Numbered from the stretch's first letter, positions 25,798-34,595 are shown. The stretch: 48,001 nucleotides of DNA from an uncultured Collinsella sp. (GCA_900752015.1 CAADTZ010000056.1:1-48001), one strand, 5' to 3'. Notes: a model not told the origin generated them from the letters alone. A program made the numbers and translations.

Positions 25798-25852
25798 CGG
25801 GGCGACACAGGCTGGCACCTCTCCCCTGCTTTTTACCGAAAGGAGCGGTCCT

Positions 25853-26692
25853 GTGACCGACACGCCAAGTGAACATACTGAGGGCCTGCTCCGCATTGGC
25901 GAGATTGCGCGCCTGTTTAACCTGAGCGTGGGCACGCTACGTCATTACGAGCAGATGGGCTTGCTGGATCCGGCGCACATCGATCCGGCAAGTGGATACC
26001 GCTACTACGGATCGCGGCAGCTCTCCACCCTCAACACCATCAGTCATCTGCGTGTTCTCGACTTGCCGCTCACACAAATCCGTGAGTTTGTGACCACGCG
26101 CGATGTGGACCTCATGCAGCGGCAGCTGGCGCAGCAGCAGGAGCTCATCGAGCGCAAGCGCCGCGAGCTGGAGCGCGTGTCGCGCAAGATCGACAACCGG
26201 CTTGCCCTGCTTCACGATGCCCTGAACACCGAGCTCGATACCATTTGCACAATCGATGCGCCCGAGCTTCGCTGCGCCGTATTGCGCGAACGCGTCAAGC
26301 CTACCGACGCCTATGCGCTGGAGTGGCAGATTCGTCAGCTGCAGAAGGGCCAGCACGAGACCTTTGTCTTTCTGGGCAACTTAGGCGTCGGGATTAGCGC
26401 CGTGCGCCTCGCCGCCGGCGACTTTGACGGCTACGACGAGGTCTTTATGCTGCTCGATGACACGGACGATTACCTGGGCGATGTCGAAGTACGTCCCGCC
26501 GCGCGGTGTCTGACGGTCAGCTTCCGCGGCACGCACGGTCAGGCGGCCCCGCGCTATGAGCGCTTACTCGATTACATGCACGAGCGCGACCTGTCCCCCG
26601 CCGGTCCCTCGCGCGAAATCGCCCTCATCGACGACATCATCAGCGACGACCCAGGGGCGTATGTGACGAGGATCGCGATACCGGTCCGCTAA
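25853..26692 (+). CDS. MerR-family regulator with effector-binding domain (BmrR-like)
   Basis: A 279-residue cytoplasmic activator. The N-terminal winged helix (about 12-80) reads LLRIGEIARLFNLSVGTLRHYEQMGLLDPAHIDPASGYRYY. A long coiled helix follows (about 85-125). A GyrI/BmrR-like effector domain fills the C-terminus (about 130-279). The GTG start at 25853 has AAAGGAG upstream; the frame is open earlier through the MATE gene's end. It follows the MATE gene and probably acts on the dyad at 24386-24400, the same logic as BmrR with Bmr. The inducer is unknown. Confidence 0.88.
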   Translation: MTDTPSEHTEGLLRIGEIARLFNLSVGTLRHYEQMGLLDPAHIDPASGYRYYGSRQLSTLNTISHLRVLDLPLTQIREFVTTRDVDLMQRQLAQQQELIERKRRELERVSRKIDNRLALLHDALNTELDTICTIDAPELRCAVLRERVKPTDAYALEWQIRQLQKGQHETFVFLGNLGVGISAVRLAAGDFDGYDEVFMLLDDTDDYLGDVEVRPAARCLTVSFRGTHGQAAPRYERLLDYMHERDLSPAGPSREIALIDDIISDDPGAYVTRIAIPVR

Positions 26693-26800
26693 TCACTACC
26701 ATTTATCGAGCAATTCCATCCATTTACCTTAATCCGAATTAGATTGTATTATGTAGCAAATAAAATGACAGCATATTGCCCCCCATAGGCAGGAGACATT

Positions 26801-27973
26801 ATGCCCAGAGTTCAATCACGTCGCTCGTTTCTTCTCGGCCTAGCCTCGATCATCGGCTTATCCGCGTCACGCCCAACAAGAGTATTCGCTGCCGACTCAA
26901 ACTCATCCGTCGCTTTTACATCAGACCTAGCACAAGACTACGCGCTTTCCCTGTTGCCCATCGTCGACGGATCCGCGAACTTAGAGATCGAGCAAATCGT
27001 TCCCGTATGCCAACAAATCGGCCTTATCTGTGGCTATGAAATCAGTGTCACAAGGGAAGGAAGCCCTTACGGTTATTTAATACTTGACGCATCATATCCT
27101 GGGCTTCTGAAGGAGATAACCCTCGGCGATACCATTCTTCCGATTTCAGCTTCTCTATCAAACGCCATTTCAACTTATTCCGGCCAACAGGCCACAAACC
27201 CAACCGTACTAATTTCGTACAACGATATTGAATATGGAACTTTGGTGCCAGGAACTAGAGACTGTGTAACCAACTATAACAATATACGGTCTGTCCCGAT
27301 TGTCACCGAAAAGGGTATAGCACCTCAAAGCAATAACCCAACTTCATGGAATGCAGTCATTATCAATGAAGATGACTTGATGTTGCATTTCCAAATAGAC
27401 GATTTAAACGGAATACCGTTCCGAGGAGTCTCGGAATCATTAGTTGAAGCCCGCACTAATAAGTATGCATGCGTCGTTTCTGCCTTGTACGCTGTATCAA
27501 TGCATTACGGTCTCACCAGTTCAAACGCTAATCAATTTAATCCCGATTATTATAAAGAAATATGGAACGTCACTGGCACAACAACGTATAAGACCAATGA
27601 TCAGGGCGTCGAGTACGGAAGCACGATCATCCCAGATGGAATTGTTCCGTTTAAAAGTCTTGCCGCTCAAAAGGGTAGAGCACTTAATACTCAATTTTTC
27701 GGTTATCAGCCTCAATTCGCTCAGTACAGAGCAACTATCGATCAAGGGAATATCGGCTTGTATCATATGTGGATCAACAGCCGAAACAGTGAAGGATCCG
27801 TCGAGCTATCAGGTCATACAGTCACGGTAACTGGCTATTTTACTGGGCATAATGGAAGCTCTGGCATCGAACTGCAGTGGCTCGAAGTATTCGACGGATG
27901 GAACACTTATCCCCGAGCGATTAACTATGCAACGCCCAATATGGTCAAATTGAACGGAACAGTCTTTTGGTAG
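26801..27973 (+). CDS. Tat-exported papain-like cysteine peptidase (streptopain/C10- or C39-like)
   Basis: A 390-residue secreted protein. SRRSFLLGL at residues 6-14 is a twin-arginine signal, followed by a hydrophobic run and a cut near FAAD. The first part of the mature chain resembles the propeptide of streptopain-type enzymes (AQDYALSLLPI). Candidate catalytic residues are Cys224 in KYACVVSALYAV, His339 in LSGHTVTVTGYF, and Asp365/Asn368 in VFDGWN. This order fits papain-fold peptidases; the exact family is not certain. Start supported by GGAG 5 bases upstream. The gene is clearly AT-richer than its neighbours, which suggests recent transfer. It is followed at once by a putative lipoprotein gene. 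Confidence 0.7.
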   Translation: MPRVQSRRSFLLGLASIIGLSASRPTRVFAADSNSSVAFTSDLAQDYALSLLPIVDGSANLEIEQIVPVCQQIGLICGYEISVTREGSPYGYLILDASYPGLLKEITLGDTILPISASLSNAISTYSGQQATNPTVLISYNDIEYGTLVPGTRDCVTNYNNIRSVPIVTEKGIAPQSNNPTSWNAVIINEDDLMLHFQIDDLNGIPFRGVSESLVEARTNKYACVVSALYAVSMHYGLTSSNANQFNPDYYKEIWNVTGTTTYKTNDQGVEYGSTIIPDGIVPFKSLAAQKGRALNTQFFGYQPQFAQYRATIDQGNIGLYHMWINSRNSEGSVELSGHTVTVTGYFTGHNGSSGIELQWLEVFDGWNTYPRAINYATPNMVKLNGTVFW

Positions 27974-27978
27974 ACCGG

Positions 27979-28365
27979 ATGGCACCATCAAAATGCTATG
28001 GCACCACGGCCTTTGCCCTGGTTACGATATTGGTGATTTTCGCTATGTTTGCATCCGTTTCTTCATGCACAGATAGAGCCCGCTATAGCGGAGGAGATGA
28101 TTACCTTGTCTTTGGAGCCGGCAGCGTTCATTCTATTGAGGGAACGGAACTCGTAATCCAAACAGACAACAGTCCCCGCTACACCGACGCTGGAAAGCAA
28201 ACCCGGATTACATTCCCCTCATCTGGCCGAATCAAAGACAAGCTTTCCCAAATCAAAGTTGGGACAAGAGTTTCCTACTCACGCTTTGAGTCGGTAGACG
28301 CATCTGGATCATACGAGGGAAACGATATCGAAATTGAACAGGCAAACACTATAAGGAGATGTTGA
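27979..28365 (+). CDS. Putative small lipoprotein
   Basis: A protein of about 128 residues with a basic start, a hydrophobic helix (TAFALVTILVIFAMFA) and VSSC, a likely lipobox, so it may be lipid-anchored outside the membrane. The mature part (YLVFGAGSVHSIEGTELVI..) looks beta-rich, like a small OB-type or PepSY-size domain, with no family I recognise. The ATG at 27979 begins 5 bp after the peptidase stop; a TTG 12 bp earlier is in frame. Same low GC as the peptidase, so the pair probably moved together. It may be a partner or inhibitor of the peptidase; this is a guess from position. Confidence 0.6.
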   Translation: MAPSKCYGTTAFALVTILVIFAMFASVSSCTDRARYSGGDDYLVFGAGSVHSIEGTELVIQTDNSPRYTDAGKQTRITFPSSGRIKDKLSQIKVGTRVSYSRFESVDASGSYEGNDIEIEQANTIRRC

Positions 28366-28394
28366 GGAACTGAGCCTCTGCGCAGCTCCTCAAC
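28361..28394. terminator. Hairpin between convergent genes
   Basis: GTTGAGGA (28361-28368) pairs with TCCTCAAC (28387-28394), with CTG/CAG continuing inside. It overlaps the lipoprotein stop codon and lies 6 bp from the ligA stop. No U-tract on either strand, so terminator activity is uncertain. Confidence 0.45.
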
Positions 28395-28400
28395 AAATCA

Positions 28401-30629
28401 TTATGCCTCCGGGACCCTACCCGTCGCCAAAATCTGTTCAAGTGCCGCCTCATCCAACACGGGCACACCCAGCTGCTCGGCCTTGGTGAGCTTGGAGCCC
28501 GCTTTGGGGCCGGCGACCAGGTAGCTCGTCTTCTTTGAAACACTGCCCGAAACCTTGGCACCGAGTACCTTGAGCGCCGCACCTGCCTCGTCGCGGGTGC
28601 GGTTGACGAGCGTGCCGGTGAGCACGAAGGTCAGACCCGCGAGCGGCTGTGCGTCGGCGAGCTCGCCCGCCACGCCAGCGTCGGCTGCGGCTTGCGCATG
28701 CGCGGCGCCCAGGTCGACCTCGAGCGAAAGGCCCGCTTGGCGCAGACGTTCCAGCACGGCAAGGTTTTCGGGCACGGCCAGGAACTGCTTGACGCTCGCC
28801 GCAATCTTGGGACCGATGCCCTCGCACTCGGCGATGTCCTCTTCGCTCGCCAAGATAAGCTTGTCGATCGCCAGGAATCGCTCGGCGATGACCTCACCCA
28901 CACTCTTGCCCACGTGGCGGATGCCCAGGGCAAACAGCACGCGACCGAGCGGCTGGCTCTTGGACTTGTTGAGCTCGGCGATGATTTTCTCGGCCGTCTT
29001 GAGGCCTACCGGAATGGGGTCGCCCTTCTTGACGCCCTTTTTGCTGTTGGAGCTGGCATAGGTGCGGCCCGTGTCCAGGCCGGCGATGTCGTCGACCGTG
29101 AGCTGGTAGAAGTCTGCGACATCGTGGATCAGCCCGGCGGCGATCATCTTGTCGACGATCTCGTCGCCTAGGCCGTCGACGTCCATGCAGCCGCGGCTCA
29201 CCCAGTGAAGCAGGCGCTCCTTGAGCTGCGCGGGGCAGTCGATGGAGACGCAACGGTAGGCCACCTCGCCATCCTCGTGGACCACGGGGCTGCCGCACAC
29301 GGGGCAGACCTCGGGCATCTGCCAGTCGACCGAATCGGCCGGGCGCTTGTCGAGCACCGGGCCCACGACCTCGGGGATTACGTCGCCTGCCTTGTGCACG
29401 ATGATAGTGTCGCCCTCGCGCACGTTTTTTCGGCGGATCTCGTCGATGTTGTGCAGCGTGGCGCGCGCGATGGTGGAGCCGGCGACCGTCACCGGGTCGA
29501 ACTCGGCGACCGGCGTGAGCACACCGGTGCGGCCCACCTGGATGCGAATTTCGCGCAGGATGGTCTGCTTTTCCTCGGGCGGAAACTTAAAGGCGATGGC
29601 CCAGCGCGGTGCGCGGGCGGTAAAGCCCAGGTCGAGCTGCTGCTGAAAGCTGTCGACCTTTACGACCACGCCGTCGATGTCATAGTCCAGATCGCCGCGG
29701 TGCTCGAGCGCCTGGGCGCAGAACTCGTGAACCTCGGCCGGCGTGGCGCAGCGTGCCACATTGGGGTTGACGCTAAAACCGGCGCTGCGCAGCCAGTCAA
29801 GAAACTCGCGCTGGCTGTGGACATGCAGTGGGTCAGTATCGGCGATGGCATAGATAAAGGTAGCGAGATCGCGGCGCGCCGTGATCTTGGGATCTTTTTG
29901 GCGCAGGCTGCCGGCGGCGGCGTTGCGCGGGTTGGCGAAGGGGTCGCGTCCCTCGGCATCGGCCTCTTCATTCAGGCGGACAAAGCTACCCTTGGGCATA
30001 TAGACCTCGCCGCGTACCTCGATGGTGCGCTCGCGGTCGGCGCCCATGTGGGCGAGCGCCGGCTCGGACAGGTGCATGGGCACATCCTTGATGGTACGCA
30101 CATTGAGCGATACGTCCTCGCCCGTGGTGCCATCGCCGCGCGTGGCCGCGCGCACGAAAGTGCCGTTTTGGTAGGTAAGCGCCACGCCCAGACCGTCAAT
30201 CTTAAGCTCGCAGGTATAGGTGACGCTACCTGCGCCGAGCGCATCCTCGGTTCGTTGGAGCCACGCGTCGAGCTCGTCCAGATCCATGGCATCGTCCATG
30301 GAATACATGCGTGCCATGTGCGTGACCGGCGTAAACTGCTCGCTCACGTAGCCGCCCACGCGCTGGGTATAGCTGTCGGGCGTCACCAGGTCGGGGTAGG
30401 TGGCCTCGATTTCCTGCAGCTCAACGAGCATTTTGTCAAAGGCGGTGTCCGTGATCTCGGGCGCATCGAGCATGTAGTAGCGATAGGCGTGGTAATCGAG
30501 CTCGTGGCGCAGCTCGGCCGCACGCGCTGCCGCCTGGGCATGGGCGTCGGTCGGCGCGGCGGCATCCGCACTCGCGGGCGTTTCGGTATCGATGTCCACA
30601 CCGTCACCAAACAGGCTCGATTGCTCCAT
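28401..30629 (-). CDS. ligA: NAD-dependent DNA ligase
   Basis: Seals nicks during replication and repair using NAD+. The 742-residue protein has the adenylation domain with active-site Lys in CELKIDGLGVAL (about 138), an OB fold, a Cys4 zinc finger (CPVCGSPV.. and CVSIDCPAQ, about 435-460), helix-hairpin-helix repeats (about 480-620), and a C-terminal BRCT domain (LAGLTFVLTGTLVNRTRDEA.., about 655-735). Length is somewhat above E. coli LigA because of an N-terminal Ala/Asp-rich extension of ~35 residues. ATG 30629 follows AAGGAG; the earlier Met in the frame lacks a site. Confidence 0.97.
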   Translation of the reverse strand: MEQSSLFGDGVDIDTETPASADAAAPTDAHAQAAARAAELRHELDYHAYRYYMLDAPEITDTAFDKMLVELQEIEATYPDLVTPDSYTQRVGGYVSEQFTPVTHMARMYSMDDAMDLDELDAWLQRTEDALGAGSVTYTCELKIDGLGVALTYQNGTFVRAATRGDGTTGEDVSLNVRTIKDVPMHLSEPALAHMGADRERTIEVRGEVYMPKGSFVRLNEEADAEGRDPFANPRNAAAGSLRQKDPKITARRDLATFIYAIADTDPLHVHSQREFLDWLRSAGFSVNPNVARCATPAEVHEFCAQALEHRGDLDYDIDGVVVKVDSFQQQLDLGFTARAPRWAIAFKFPPEEKQTILREIRIQVGRTGVLTPVAEFDPVTVAGSTIARATLHNIDEIRRKNVREGDTIIVHKAGDVIPEVVGPVLDKRPADSVDWQMPEVCPVCGSPVVHEDGEVAYRCVSIDCPAQLKERLLHWVSRGCMDVDGLGDEIVDKMIAAGLIHDVADFYQLTVDDIAGLDTGRTYASSNSKKGVKKGDPIPVGLKTAEKIIAELNKSKSQPLGRVLFALGIRHVGKSVGEVIAERFLAIDKLILASEEDIAECEGIGPKIAASVKQFLAVPENLAVLERLRQAGLSLEVDLGAAHAQAAADAGVAGELADAQPLAGLTFVLTGTLVNRTRDEAGAALKVLGAKVSGSVSKKTSYLVAGPKAGSKLTKAEQLGVPVLDEAALEQILATGRVPEA

Positions 30630-30776
30630 AGCGGCACTCCTTCGCTCGATTTCAAACGGATACAAGAGTACCACCGGTCACGATGGGGCCGAATAACCCT
30701 TTCGAACCGCACCGAATCGGCAGCGCCCGGACCGGGGTGGATCGCGCGATCAAACCATGCCCTTGCCAGCCACAAG

Positions 30777-30807
30777 TGATCCGTTTTCCTCCGTCCCCAA
30801 CGGATCA
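30777..30807. repeat. Palindromic repeat family D, intergenic copy
   Basis: GATCCGTT (30778-30785) pairs with AACGGATC (30799-30806) around TTCCTCCGTCCCC. The left 19 bases recur exactly, in reverse, at 22404-22422. The CCGTCCCC loop recalls the CCTGTCCCC loop of family B. Confidence 0.65.
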
Positions 30808-30810
30808 ATA

Positions 30811-30851
30811 AGAAAAGAGGGGCTGTCCCGCGCTGGCGGGACAGCCCCTCT
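30811..30851 (-). terminator. Strong terminator downstream of htrA
   Basis: AGAGGGGCTGTCCCGC (30816-30831) pairs perfectly over 16 bp with 30836-30851 around GCTG. On the minus strand the stem is followed by TTTTCTT. It ends the htrA transcript. Confidence 0.9.
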
Positions 30852-30877
30852 GGCTTCGGCATGTGCGAAATGGCTCG

Positions 30878-32338
30878 TTAGTAACCCTGGCCGTAGCCCT
30901 GACCCTGGCCCCGCTGGCCCAGCAGCTCCTCCAGGTACTGGCGCAGCTGCTCGTCGGTAATACCGCCGTTGCCGGTGTCGGTCGAACTGTCGTCCTGCTG
31001 CTGGTTCTGCAGCTCCTCATCGGAGCCCAGCTCGACGGTGACCTTCTTCTCTTCCTTGCCGCGCATGAGCGTGATCTCGACCTTCTCGCCCACCTCGTGG
31101 CTGCGCAGCGCGATGATCAGGCCATCGGCGCTCGTGATCTCGTCGTCGCCCAACTTGGTGATGACGTCGCCCTCCTGAATGCCGGCCTTGGCGGCAGGAC
31201 CGTCCTCAACGACGCTCGCCACATACGCGCCGCTATCGGTGCTCAGCTTGTTGGTGCGGGCGTTGAGCGCGTTGACGCTCGAAAGCGTAGCGCCCATGTA
31301 CGGATGCACCGGCGTCTTGCCGCCGATGATCTGGTCGGCAATGTTCTTGGCGTAGTTAACGGGAATAGCAAAGCCCACGCCCGAGCTGGAGCCCGAGTAG
31401 CTCTCGATGAGCGAGTTGATGCCCACCAGCTCACCGTTGTCGTTGACGAGCGCGCCGCCGGAGTTGCCCGGGTTGATGGCGGCATCGGTCTGAATCATGT
31501 TGGCATAGATGGTGTTACCGCTGGTAGAGCTCATGGCCGTGGAACGATAGAGCGCCGACACGATACCCGTGGAGACAGACTGCTCGTTGCCGAACGGCGA
31601 GCCGATCGCCATAACCCACTCGCCAACGTTGAGCTTGGAGGAGTCGCCAATTTCGATCGGCGTGAGCTTGGAGGCGTCGGCGTCCTTGAGCTTGATGACG
31701 GCGAGGTCGCTCGAGGCGTCGTTGCCCACGAACTCGGCCTCGTAGGTGGTGCCGTCGTCCATGGTCACCACGTACTGGTCGTAGCCGTCGACCACGTGGT
31801 TGTTGGTGAGGATGTGGCCCTCGGTATCGAGCACAACGCCCGAACCGACGCTGCCCGAGCTATCCGACTCGTCAGCAGACTGCGAAAGCGAGCCATTCTG
31901 GCTACCGCTCGAAGTGGCAGTGATGGAAACGACGGAGGGGAGGGCCTTGGCAGAAACGGCCTCGGCCAGCGTGGTATCCTCGGAATCGATCGTGATCTTT
32001 TGCGTCGATGAACCCGAAGCGCCCGCCGTCACGGCGTTCCTGCCGCCGCCGATATCGAGTGTGCCGCTCATAATGAGCGCGATGACCAGCAGGGCGCCGC
32101 AAGCACAGCCGGCGAGTGCCGTAATAAAGATCGGCAGCTTTTTGGTCTTGGTCTTGACCACCGTGTGCTTGTTTACAACCTGCTGACCGCCCAGCGGCTT
32201 GCCGGTCTGCGTGTCGTAGGCCTGCACGTAGGGAATGTTGCTGCCGGCAGGCGTCGACTCCACCTGCACACGCGGCTGCTGCTGGGTCTCGCCGGCGTTG
32301 CCCGCGTCCTGGGGACGCTGGGAATCGTTCTCGCTCAT
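30878..32338 (-). CDS. HtrA/DegP-family serine protease with PDZ domain
   Basis: A 486-residue membrane-anchored quality-control protease facing the outside. A long hydrophilic cytoplasmic N-terminus (about 1-65) precedes a membrane helix (about 67-90). The trypsin-like domain has His in LTNNHVVDGY, Asp in DASSDLAVIKL and Ser in NPGNSGGAL. A single PDZ domain follows (about 355-445). The tail is rich in Gln, Gly and Tyr (QRGQGQGYGQGY), which is unusual and may be unstructured. ATG 32338 follows AAAGGAT. The leader holds a strong hairpin at 32368-32391. Confidence 0.93.
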   Translation of the reverse strand: MSENDSQRPQDAGNAGETQQQPRVQVESTPAGSNIPYVQAYDTQTGKPLGGQQVVNKHTVVKTKTKKLPIFITALAGCACGALLVIALIMSGTLDIGGGRNAVTAGASGSSTQKITIDSEDTTLAEAVSAKALPSVVSITATSSGSQNGSLSQSADESDSSGSVGSGVVLDTEGHILTNNHVVDGYDQYVVTMDDGTTYEAEFVGNDASSDLAVIKLKDADASKLTPIEIGDSSKLNVGEWVMAIGSPFGNEQSVSTGIVSALYRSTAMSSTSGNTIYANMIQTDAAINPGNSGGALVNDNGELVGINSLIESYSGSSSGVGFAIPVNYAKNIADQIIGGKTPVHPYMGATLSSVNALNARTNKLSTDSGAYVASVVEDGPAAKAGIQEGDVITKLGDDEITSADGLIIALRSHEVGEKVEITLMRGKEEKKVTVELGSDEELQNQQQDDSSTDTGNGGITDEQLRQYLEELLGQRGQGQGYGQGY

Positions 32339-32362
32339 AGCTGCGATCCTTTCGTCAAATAA

Positions 32363-32392
32363 CCAAAGGCCCGCCAAACATGTGGCGGGCCA
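32363..32392 (-). terminator. Hairpin in the htrA leader
   Basis: GGCCCGCCA (32368-32376) pairs with TGGCGGGCC (32383-32391), 9 bp, and is followed on the minus strand by TTTGGTTATTT. It lies only ~30 bp before the htrA start. It is either the terminator of the upstream glnA-regulator transcript or an attenuator inside the htrA leader; position favours some effect on htrA. Confidence 0.55.
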
Positions 32393-32506
32393 TCATTGTT
32401 CACGTTGAGTTGTACCCCAATATGCGGGCGTACGTGTATGAAAACGCAATCTTTTAGGAAGGCTTAAGTTCTGCTGCAGACCCAAAAGGACCCGGCCTAC
32501 GGCAAA

Positions 32507-32540
32507 ACCACCACAAAGGTGCCTGTCCCCTTTGTGGTGG
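32507..32540. repeat. Palindromic repeat family B, copy 5
   Basis: ACCACCACAAAGG (32507-32519) pairs with CCTTTGTGGTGG (32529-32540) around TGCCTGTCC. It lies right after the stop of the GlnR-like gene. Confidence 0.85.
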
Positions 32541-32544
32541 AAAG

Positions 32545-33207
32545 CTAGTCCTTAAACAGATAGCCCACGCCGCGGACGGTGGTGATGTGCGCCGCGATCT
32601 GCGGACCCACCTTGGAGCGGATGCGTCGAATGTGCACGTCGACGGTGCGCGTGCCGCCGCAGTACTCAAAGCCCCATACGCGGTGCAGCAGCACCTCGCG
32701 GCTGTAGGCGCGGTTGGGGTGCGTCGCCAAAAAGCTCAGCAGCGAGTACTCCATCAGCGTCAGGTCGATGGGCTCGTTATCGAGCGTCACCTGGTACGTG
32801 GCCAAGTTGATCTCGAGGTTATCGATGTTGAGCACATCGTCGGCGGCGACGGTCTCCTCCTCGCCCATCAGGCGCTGCGCACGAGCCTTAAGCTCGTTGG
32901 GCGTCGCCGTGGGGCATACAAAGTCGGCATGCGCGTGATTGGGCAGGCGCAGGGTGCCGAGCGCCTCGTCATCGACAATCACCAGCATGGGGACACCGCC
33001 GCGGTCGTCGAGCCACTTGGCAATCTGATCGATGCGGTCGCTGCGGATGCCATCGGAATCGAGGATCAGCAGGTCAAAGTCGTGCGCCGCAGTCGGCGAA
33101 TCGGGGGTAGCCAGGCTCACCTCGACACCCAGGGTGGTCGTCAAGCTGCGGGCAAACTCGTGGAAGCGCGTCGTGCGCGCCATGAACAGGGCACTCTTTT
33201 CGGACAT
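32545..33207 (-). CDS. GlnR-like orphan OmpR-type response regulator
   Basis: A 220-residue regulator with a receiver-like N-domain (about 1-115) and an OmpR/PhoB winged helix (about 125-220; LTLMEYSLLSFLATHPNRAYSREVLLHRVWG, then TRTVDVHIRRIRSK and TVRGVGYLF). The receiver part has LILDSD but lacks the usual early acidic pair and the Lys-Pro near its end, so it may work without phosphorylation, as actinobacterial GlnR does. There is no histidine kinase nearby. It lies just downstream of glnA, whose promoter has a GlnR-like box. ATG 33207 follows GGAGG. GlnR identity is inferred from neighbourhood and the atypical receiver. Confidence 0.75.
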   Translation of the reverse strand: MSEKSALFMARTTRFHEFARSLTTTLGVEVSLATPDSPTAAHDFDLLILDSDGIRSDRIDQIAKWLDDRGGVPMLVIVDDEALGTLRLPNHAHADFVCPTATPNELKARAQRLMGEEETVAADDVLNIDNLEINLATYQVTLDNEPIDLTLMEYSLLSFLATHPNRAYSREVLLHRVWGFEYCGGTRTVDVHIRRIRSKVGPQIAAHITTVRGVGYLFKD

Positions 33208-33257
33208 ATCGGCCTCCAAAGAAATGAGCTCAATCGTACTGGAACAAGTCAGCGCGA

Positions 33258-34595
33258 TTAGGAGTTTGCCAGGTAGTGCTTGATCTCCCACTCGGTGATC
33301 GTAGACTCAAACTTATGCCACTCGTCGCGCTTCTTTTTAAGGAAGAAGCCGTGGATGTGCTCGCCGAGGGCATCCTTCATAAACTGCGAGTCCTCAAACA
33401 CGTCGAGCGCCTCTTTGAGCGAACGCGGCAGCGGCGTGTAGCCGGCCTCGAGCATCTGACGGTCGGTGAGCTTGAGCGTCTCGGCCGTGGCCTCGGGCGG
33501 GAGCTCCAACTTGCGCTCGATGCCGTCGAGACCAGCCGCCAGCGTGACGGCGTTGACCAGGTACGGATTGGCCATGGGGTCGGGGCTACGAAGCTCGATG
33601 CGCGTGGACAGCTGCTTGCCGGGCTTGTAGACCGGGATGCGGACCATGCTCGCGCGGTTGCGCAGGCCCCACGTGGCGTACTGCGGCACGGAGTCGCCAC
33701 CCGTGGTGATGCGCTTGTACGAATTGACCGTGGGGTTGGTGATGGCGCTAATCTCGCGCGCGTGCGCCAGGATGCCGGCCATGTAGTGCTTGGCGATATC
33801 GGAGAGGTGGTACTTCTCGTCGTCTTCGCCCCAAAAGACGTTGTTGCCGTCGTGGTCGAATAGCGACTGGCACAGGAACATAGCGCTGCCGTCCTCGCCC
33901 GCCAACGGCTTGGGCATAAAGGAGGCGTGGCACCCGCTCTCGTAAGCCTGCTGCTTAATGATGAGCTTTGCCGTGGTGATGGCGTCGGACATGCTCAGGG
34001 CCTCGGCGTGGCGCAGGCTCATGCCGTGCTGCGAGCGGCCGGCGGCGTGGAAGGTGTACTCCACGGGCACGGACATCTTCTCGAGCGTGAGGACCGTGTT
34101 GCGACGCAGGTCACGAGCGGCATCGCTCACCGAAAGATCGAAGTAGCCCACGTTGTCGAGCGGCTCGGGGGTGTGCTCGTCGGGGAAGTAGTAATACTCC
34201 AGCTCGGCACCCACGTTGAGCAGGTAGCCAGCCTTCTCGGCCTTGCGGAACATGCGGCGCAGGGCATCGCGCGGGTCGCCGGCAAACGGCTTGCGATCGG
34301 GAGTGCACACGTCGCAGAACACGCGGGCGACGCCGTTGTGGCTCGGGCGCCACGGCAGAATCTGGAAGGTCGAAGCATCGGGAAACGCCAGCATGTCGGC
34401 TTCCTCGGGCGTGGCAAAGCCCTCGATGGCGGAGCCGTCAAAGCCAATACCCTCCTCAAAAGCGACCTCGAGGTCCTCGGGGCTAATGGCAAAGTTCTTG
34501 AGGCGGCCGAGAATGTCGACAAACCACAGACGCACAAAGCGGATGTCACGCTGCTCTACGGAGCGAAGTACGTAATCGATGTTCTGCTGGTTCAT
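33258..34595 (-). CDS. glnA: Glutamine synthetase, type I
   Basis: Makes glutamine from glutamate, ammonia and ATP; the main entry of ammonium nitrogen. The 445-residue protein has the N-terminal beta-grasp domain (RLWFVDILGRLKNFAI), FDGSAIEGFA, the metal-binding GAELEYYYF, and NRASMVRIPVY with ELRSPDPMANPYL. The length and the absence of an obvious adenylylation loop suggest the GSI-alpha subtype of Gram-positive bacteria. Start follows AAAGGGGAG. It is followed 50 bp later by the GlnR-like regulator, so the two probably form a small nitrogen operon. Its product also supplies glutamine to GatCAB. Confidence 0.96.
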   Translation of the reverse strand: MNQQNIDYVLRSVEQRDIRFVRLWFVDILGRLKNFAISPEDLEVAFEEGIGFDGSAIEGFATPEEADMLAFPDASTFQILPWRPSHNGVARVFCDVCTPDRKPFAGDPRDALRRMFRKAEKAGYLLNVGAELEYYYFPDEHTPEPLDNVGYFDLSVSDAARDLRRNTVLTLEKMSVPVEYTFHAAGRSQHGMSLRHAEALSMSDAITTAKLIIKQQAYESGCHASFMPKPLAGEDGSAMFLCQSLFDHDGNNVFWGEDDEKYHLSDIAKHYMAGILAHAREISAITNPTVNSYKRITTGGDSVPQYATWGLRNRASMVRIPVYKPGKQLSTRIELRSPDPMANPYLVNAVTLAAGLDGIERKLELPPEATAETLKLTDRQMLEAGYTPLPRSLKEALDVFEDSQFMKDALGEHIHGFFLKKKRDEWHKFESTITEWEIKHYLANS

